From: UBA3064 sp023258775
GTDB taxonomy: Bacteria > Pseudomonadota > Gammaproteobacteria > Burkholderiales > Burkholderiaceae_E
Reading direction: 5' to 3'
Assembly (NCBI GenBank): GCA_044355655.1
Contig: JBIKXS010000042.1
Location: 1-26,727, forward strand
Length of the DNA: 26,727 nucleotides
Shown: positions 23,436-26,727 of the stretch, piece after piece
Layout of the letters: each line of letters starts with the position of its first letter
Position numbering within the stretch: the stretch's first letter is position 1
Position numbers and translations under genes: made by a program
The notes under the pieces: generated by a model
The model's database searches: none
Told to the model about the DNA's origin: nothing
The model's input: the letters and a program-made list of their open reading frames with translations, nothing else

Positions 23436-24122
23436 TCAGGTTGGCACGAATCGGTAACCGCCTCCGCGTACGGTTTCGACCATGTGGTCGCAGCCATAGG
23501 GTTGGAGCGCAAGCCTTAAGCGCCGAATATGCACATCAACCGTGCGCTCTTCGATAAAGACATGGTCGCCCCAGACCTCATCCAAGAGTTTGCTTCGGCT
23601 TAACACTTTATCGGCGTGAGACATCATGTAGTGCAATAGGCGAAACTCGGTGGGGCTGAGATTGATCGACTCCTGATCCGCATTCACCCGAAAGGACTGT
23701 GGATCAAGGGTGAGCTTGCCAATGGTGATTGGGACGCCGCTCGCTTCAGGCGCGGTCCGTCGAAGCAAAGCCTTGACTCGGGCGAGGAGTTCTCGCGGTG
23801 AGAAGGGCTTAGTGATGTAATCGTCCGCACCTGCGTCAAATCCGGCAAGTTTGTCAAATTCTTCTGCCCTTGCCGTGAGCATGATGATGGGAAGCTTCTT
23901 GGTTCGAATATCCTGACGCAGTTGTTTGGCTAACTCGATACCCGAGAAGTCGGGGAGCATCCAGTCAAGCAAAATTAAGTCAGGCAAACGGTAGTCAATT
24001 TCTCGCTTACCTTCGGAGGCGTATTCAGCACTCACCACCTCAAAGCCTGCGTGGCTCAAATTGACCTGGATGAGCTCTCGGATGGCCGGTTCGTCTTCAA
24101 TGATCAGTATGCGTGCGCTCAT
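23436..24122 (-). CDS. phoB: Phosphate regulon response regulator PhoB
   Basis: This is a 228-residue OmpR-class regulator with Asp53 ('LLDWMLPD'), Thr83 and Lys105 ('ITKPFS') in the receiver, and the PhoB winged helix 'RTVDVHIRRLRLALQPYGCDHMVETVRGGGYRF'. Of the two copies in the window this one is the likely orthologue. It lies directly upstream of phoR and its receiver is the closer to standard PhoB. It activates the Pho regulon when phosphorylated. The ATG has GAGG eight bases upstream. It has its own near-perfect PhoB box, so it should be autoregulated, with a leader of only about 10 bases. Confidence 0.95.
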   Translation of the reverse strand: MSARILIIEDEPAIRELIQVNLSHAGFEVVSAEYASEGKREIDYRLPDLILLDWMLPDFSGIELAKQLRQDIRTKKLPIIMLTARAEEFDKLAGFDAGADDYITKPFSPRELLARVKALLRRTAPEASGVPITIGKLTLDPQSFRVNADQESINLSPTEFRLLHYMMSHADKVLSRSKLLDEVWGDHVFIEERTVDVHIRRLRLALQPYGCDHMVETVRGGGYRFVPT

Positions 24123-24139
24123 GTCTTAACCCTCGGCGC

Positions 24140-24173
24140 AGAATAGGTGCTCAGGATGACAGCCCGATGACAG
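24140..24173 (-). promoter_or_regulatory. Near-consensus PhoB box and -10 of phoB, inside the upstream gene
   Basis: On the minus strand CTGTCATCGGGCTGTCAT (24173-24156) has two perfect half-sites 11 bases apart. After 10 bases follows TATTCT (24145-24140), 4 of 6 to the -10 consensus, giving a start near 24133. The box coincides with the last codons (Ala-Val-Ile-Gly-Leu-Ser-Ser) of the AAA ATPase gene, which stops at 24151. Confidence 0.85.
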
Positions 24174-25173
24174 CTGTGTTTTGTGCACGCTGTTGAAGCT
24201 CGGCTAGCCATGCGCTTGCATCGGTGCCTGCAAGCGGTCTCAGTTCGTGTTGGTGTTTGAGCAGCAAGCCCAAGGTGTTATGAATCACCTCAGGATCAAG
24301 GCTCAGCGCATCAAGCTGACGGAGCGTTTTGGTCCAAGCAATCAACTGGTCCATCCCTGGTCGCTGCGCCAAGTCAGAAATCCGCAGGCCGCGAACAAAC
24401 TCGATGACAGCCTGACTTAGTCGCGGTCCGGCATCGGGGACCGCCGCTTGAAGCATGCGCCATTCGCGCGCTGCCGAGGGAAAAGGGCAGTACTGGTAAA
24501 GGGCGCGACGACGTAGGGGGTCGCTGATTCTTCTTGCGTCCTGGCTGGTCATAAAGATGACAGGAGCTTCACTGGCGCGAAGTCCCCCCAGACCGTCAAT
24601 ATCAACTCGATAATCATCTAAAAAGGGCATTAGCACGCCGTCGAGTGCCGCACTTGCCTGCTCGAGTCCCTCAATAATCAGTACGGCAGGCCTGCCGGGC
24701 TTCGAGGCGCGAATTGTTTGTAACAAGGGCTTGGCAATGAGATTGTCTTCGTCCATGACTTGTTTGACGGCCGCAGGCTCGATGTGTTTTCGGCCCTGGT
24801 CGTGGGGTGCAGCGCGCTCAAGCAAGCGCTTACCCTGCTGGCCTCGCATTGTGGTTAAGCGTAAACCAAGCAACTGACGGCTGTAATTCCAGTCGTAAGA
24901 TGCGTCTTCGCGCTGAGAGTCGGGGTGCACGATGAGCCGTATTGGCGTCAGGCCCAGTGACCTCGCGTAAGTTTCAGCTAGATGTGTTTTGCCGCTGCCG
25001 CTCGGTCCATCGAGAAGCAAAGCCTTTTTGAGTCTTAAGGCCAGGTGTAACGATTGCAGGACAGACGCATCGGCGAAATGACCATGGGCCCGAAGCTTAG
25101 CGTCGAGCGATGTAGGGCTTGGATATGCCAAAGCCGATGAACGATGAGATGGCGGGTCTTCCTCGGTGGCCAT
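24151..25173 (-). CDS. CoxD/MoxR-like AAA ATPase
   Basis: This 340-residue protein has the MoxR-type AAA layout found beside CO-dehydrogenase genes. Walker A is 'GPSGSGKT' (56-63). 'DASYDWNYSRQLLGLR' matches the family's 'ALYEWNYxRQLL' block, and 'DEDNLIAKPLLQTI' and 'SDPLRRRALYQYCPFP' (arginine finger/sensor region) follow. Family knowledge: CoxD-like ATPases help mature the copper-molybdenum site of CO dehydrogenase. The Walker B region reads 'VLIIEGLEQ' where relatives have the acidic pair in '(L/I)IDE(I/V)D', so hydrolysis may be impaired. ATG 25173 is chosen; an in-frame TTG at 25230 would overlap the FAD-subunit gene. It lies just downstream of the FAD subunit on the same strand. Confidence 0.8.
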   Translation of the reverse strand: MATEEDPPSHRSSALAYPSPTSLDAKLRAHGHFADASVLQSLHLALRLKKALLLDGPSGSGKTHLAETYARSLGLTPIRLIVHPDSQREDASYDWNYSRQLLGLRLTTMRGQQGKRLLERAAPHDQGRKHIEPAAVKQVMDEDNLIAKPLLQTIRASKPGRPAVLIIEGLEQASAALDGVLMPFLDDYRVDIDGLGGLRASEAPVIFMTSQDARRISDPLRRRALYQYCPFPSAAREWRMLQAAVPDAGPRLSQAVIEFVRGLRISDLAQRPGMDQLIAWTKTLRQLDALSLDPEVIHNTLGLLLKHQHELRPLAGTDASAWLAELQQRAQNTAVIGLSS

Positions 25174-25204
25174 CGCCCTTGGAGACCCGCCCAAACCGAA
25201 GTCT

Positions 25205-25990
25205 TTAGGCTGCGACTGCTCGAGCCGCAAGAACAGGGATCAGATGAGCCCTATATTCAGCGCTTGCATGCAAATCGCTGTTGAGTTCGGCAGCATCAAC
25301 ATGGACTGACTTTGCAGAAGCCGACGACCAGTTTGCGCTGAGCGCAGCCTCGATGGCGCTTGCACGAAACACGCAAGCTGCAGCGCCAGTGACTGCCACG
25401 CGGACACCTTGGCTGCCCTGTGAAACGAAGACGCCAACGATTGAAAAACGCGAAGCGGGCTGTTTAAATTTTTGCCAGCCGGCGGCTTTTGGTACAGGAA
25501 AGTTCACCGAAATGATGACTTCGCCTTCTTCAAGTGCCGTTGAGTAAACACCGGTGAAAAAATCATCACCAGCGATATCGCGCTTATTGGTATGAATCGT
25601 GGCGCCAAGTCCGAGTACTGCGGCGGGGTAGCAAGCGGCCGGGTCATTGTTGGCAAGACTGCCACCAAGCGTGCCGCGATTACGAACAGCGCGGTCGCCG
25701 ATGTGTCCGGCAAGTTGTGCAAGTGCTGGAATCAAGTGCTTTACCGTTTCAGAGGCTGCGACTTCGGCGTGGGTGCACATCGCACCGATTCGAAGACCGG
25801 CGGCTTCTTCGTGGATACCTCTGAGTTCGGCGATTCGACCTAAATCGATCAGGTCACTCGGGTCAGACAGACCCAAGCGAATGGCGGGTAGCAGCGACTG
25901 TCCGCCTGCGAGCAAGCGTCCGTCGCTATGGGCAGCAGCAAGTCCTGAAGCATCAGCGACGGAACTGGGACGGTGATAAGCAATGGTCAT
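25205..25990 (-). CDS. FAD-binding subunit, xanthine dehydrogenase/CO dehydrogenase family (CoxM-like)
   Basis: This 261-residue protein has the two FAD pyrophosphate motifs of the family: 'AGGQSLLP' (28-35) and 'RNRGTLGGSLANNDPAA' (103-119). It is the medium subunit that passes electrons from the iron-sulfur subunit to FAD and on to the acceptor in molybdenum hydroxylases. ATG 25990 has AGAGGA seven bases upstream. The frame extends to 26149 but without protein-like sequence, and that would overlap the large-subunit gene. It lies 128 bases after the molybdopterin subunit and just before the MoxR-like ATPase, an arrangement typical of cox-type operons. Substrate (CO, a purine or an aldehyde) cannot be decided from this subunit. 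Confidence 0.9.
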   Translation of the reverse strand: MTIAYHRPSSVADASGLAAAHSDGRLLAGGQSLLPAIRLGLSDPSDLIDLGRIAELRGIHEEAAGLRIGAMCTHAEVAASETVKHLIPALAQLAGHIGDRAVRNRGTLGGSLANNDPAACYPAAVLGLGATIHTNKRDIAGDDFFTGVYSTALEEGEVIISVNFPVPKAAGWQKFKQPASRFSIVGVFVSQGSQGVRVAVTGAAACVFRASAIEAALSANWSSASAKSVHVDAAELNSDLHASAEYRAHLIPVLAARAVAA

Positions 25991-26118
25991 GATGAAATCC
26001 TCTTTCCTCGTCGACGCGTCCCCGGGCTTTGCCGCGAGGACGCTTGGTTTGGCATTGTTTGTTGCGTTAATTACCTCGGCTGATAAGCGATGCCGCTCCT
26101 GACAGCATCGCGGCAGCC

Positions 26119-26727
26119 TTAAGCTCTGGCATGCTGAATCGCTTTCCACACATTATGAGGACTTGCTGGCATATCGAGGTCTTTGACCCCCAAATGCCAT
26201 AAGGCGTCGCAAAGTGCATTCATTAAGGCAGCGGGTGATCCGATTGCACCGGCCTCCCCGCAGCCTTTCACGCCGAGCGGGTTGTGGGTGCATGGCGTTC
26301 CCTTCACCGTCTCGACTTCGAAATGAGGTAAGTCGTCGGCGCGTGGCATGGCGTAGTCCATATAAGAGCCCGAAAGCAGCTGGCCTGAATCATGGTCGTA
26401 AACGCCGTGTTCGAGCAGCGCCTGGCCAATCCCTTGAGCGAGACCGCCGTGGACCTGACCTTCGACAATCATCGGGTTGACCACATTGCCGAAGTCATCA
26501 ACCGCTGTGAAGCGATCGACTTTCACAACGCCAGTGTCTGGATCAACCTCGACCTCGCAAATGTATGAGCCCGAGGGATAGGTGAAGTTGGTCGGGTCAT
26601 AAAAGGCGTTTTCGTTGAGCCCTGGCTCAAGCTTATCGAGCGGGTAGTTGTGTGGCACGTAGGCGGTGAGCGCGATTTGAGCAAAGGGCAGGCTCTTGTC
26701 GGTTCCGGCTACTTTGAAATTGCCACC
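26119..26727 (-). CDS. Molybdopterin-binding large subunit, CO-dehydrogenase/xanthine-dehydrogenase type (C-terminal part)
   Basis: These are the last 202 codons of a gene entering from the right edge; the frame is open to base 26727 ('GGNFKVAGTDKS...'). 'NAFYDPTNFTYPSGSY', 'VDDFGNVVNPMIVEGQVHGGLAQGIGQALLE' and 'YAMPRADDLPHF' are typical of CoxL-like large subunits. 'GVKGCGEAGAIGSPAA' holds the catalytic glutamate next to the molybdenum centre. The active-site loop that separates form I CoxL (AYxCSFR) from form II and other hydroxylases lies outside the window. A CO-dehydrogenase label is therefore supported by the CoxM/CoxD neighbours but not proven. Confidence 0.88.
   Translation of the reverse strand, partial: GGNFKVAGTDKSLPFAQIALTAYVPHNYPLDKLEPGLNENAFYDPTNFTYPSGSYICEVEVDPDTGVVKVDRFTAVDDFGNVVNPMIVEGQVHGGLAQGIGQALLEHGVYDHDSGQLLSGSYMDYAMPRADDLPHFEVETVKGTPCTHNPLGVKGCGEAGAIGSPAALMNALCDALWHLGVKDLDMPASPHNVWKAIQHARA

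Noticed and set aside
25991..26149. N-terminal extension of the FAD subunit
   Set aside because: AGAGGA before ATG 25990 and the normal family start 'MTIAYHRP' exclude it.

Overview
The window reads as chromosomal DNA of a Gram-negative proteobacterium, most likely a betaproteobacterium near Burkholderiales. The grounds are lipid A-type enzymes (an LpxH-like hydrolase and a PAP2 phosphatase), an OlsB-like acyltransferase, a CYTH-CHAD protein beside SixA, and a pstSCAB/phoU/phoB/phoR locus next to a CO-dehydrogenase-type molybdoenzyme. Base composition is near balanced. Genes are densely packed. I see no rRNA, tRNA, CRISPR array, insertion sequence or phage gene. The genus assignment is inference.

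Left part (1-7470). The window opens inside the 3' end of an ADP-forming acyl-CoA synthetase/GNAT fusion. A convergent CorA transporter follows, then a coupled pair on the + strand: a GT39/ArnT-like membrane glycosyltransferase and a PAP2 phosphatase, probably acting on lipid-linked sugars or lipid A. Next come a poorly recognised cupin-like ORF, a CYTH-CHAD triphosphatase-like protein and SixA.

Lipid-envelope block (7471-14870). On the minus strand, psd, an olsB-like gene and an lpxH-like gene are tightly packed. Diverging from psd is a class III aminotransferase with an unusual membrane-anchored N-terminal extension. Beyond it lie a small multi-pass membrane protein resembling the Mpo1/DUF962 family, then a GT4 glycosyltransferase overlapping a RimJ/RimL-type acetyltransferase. 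The gene mix (decarboxylase, aminotransferase, N-acyltransferase, phosphohydrolase, glycosyltransferase) fits an uncharacterised amino- or glycolipid pathway. That is inference and is the best candidate here for an undescribed system.

Phosphate block (15519-24173). A lone TupA-type oxyanion-binding protein sits beside pstS-pstC-pstA-pstB (minus strand). A strong intrinsic terminator separates pstS from pstCAB. phoU diverges from pstS, and the gap between them carries three 22-bp tandem repeats. On the minus strand beyond phoU lie phoB1, phoR and a second phoB-like gene (phoB2). PhoB boxes with the same geometry (box, 10 nt, -10 hexamer) can be read upstream of pstS, phoB1 and phoB2. The phoB1 box lies inside the last codons of the upstream ATPase gene.

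Right edge (24151-26727). On the minus strand are the C-terminal part of a CoxL-like molybdopterin subunit, a CoxM-like FAD subunit and a CoxD/MoxR-like AAA ATPase with an atypical Walker B motif.
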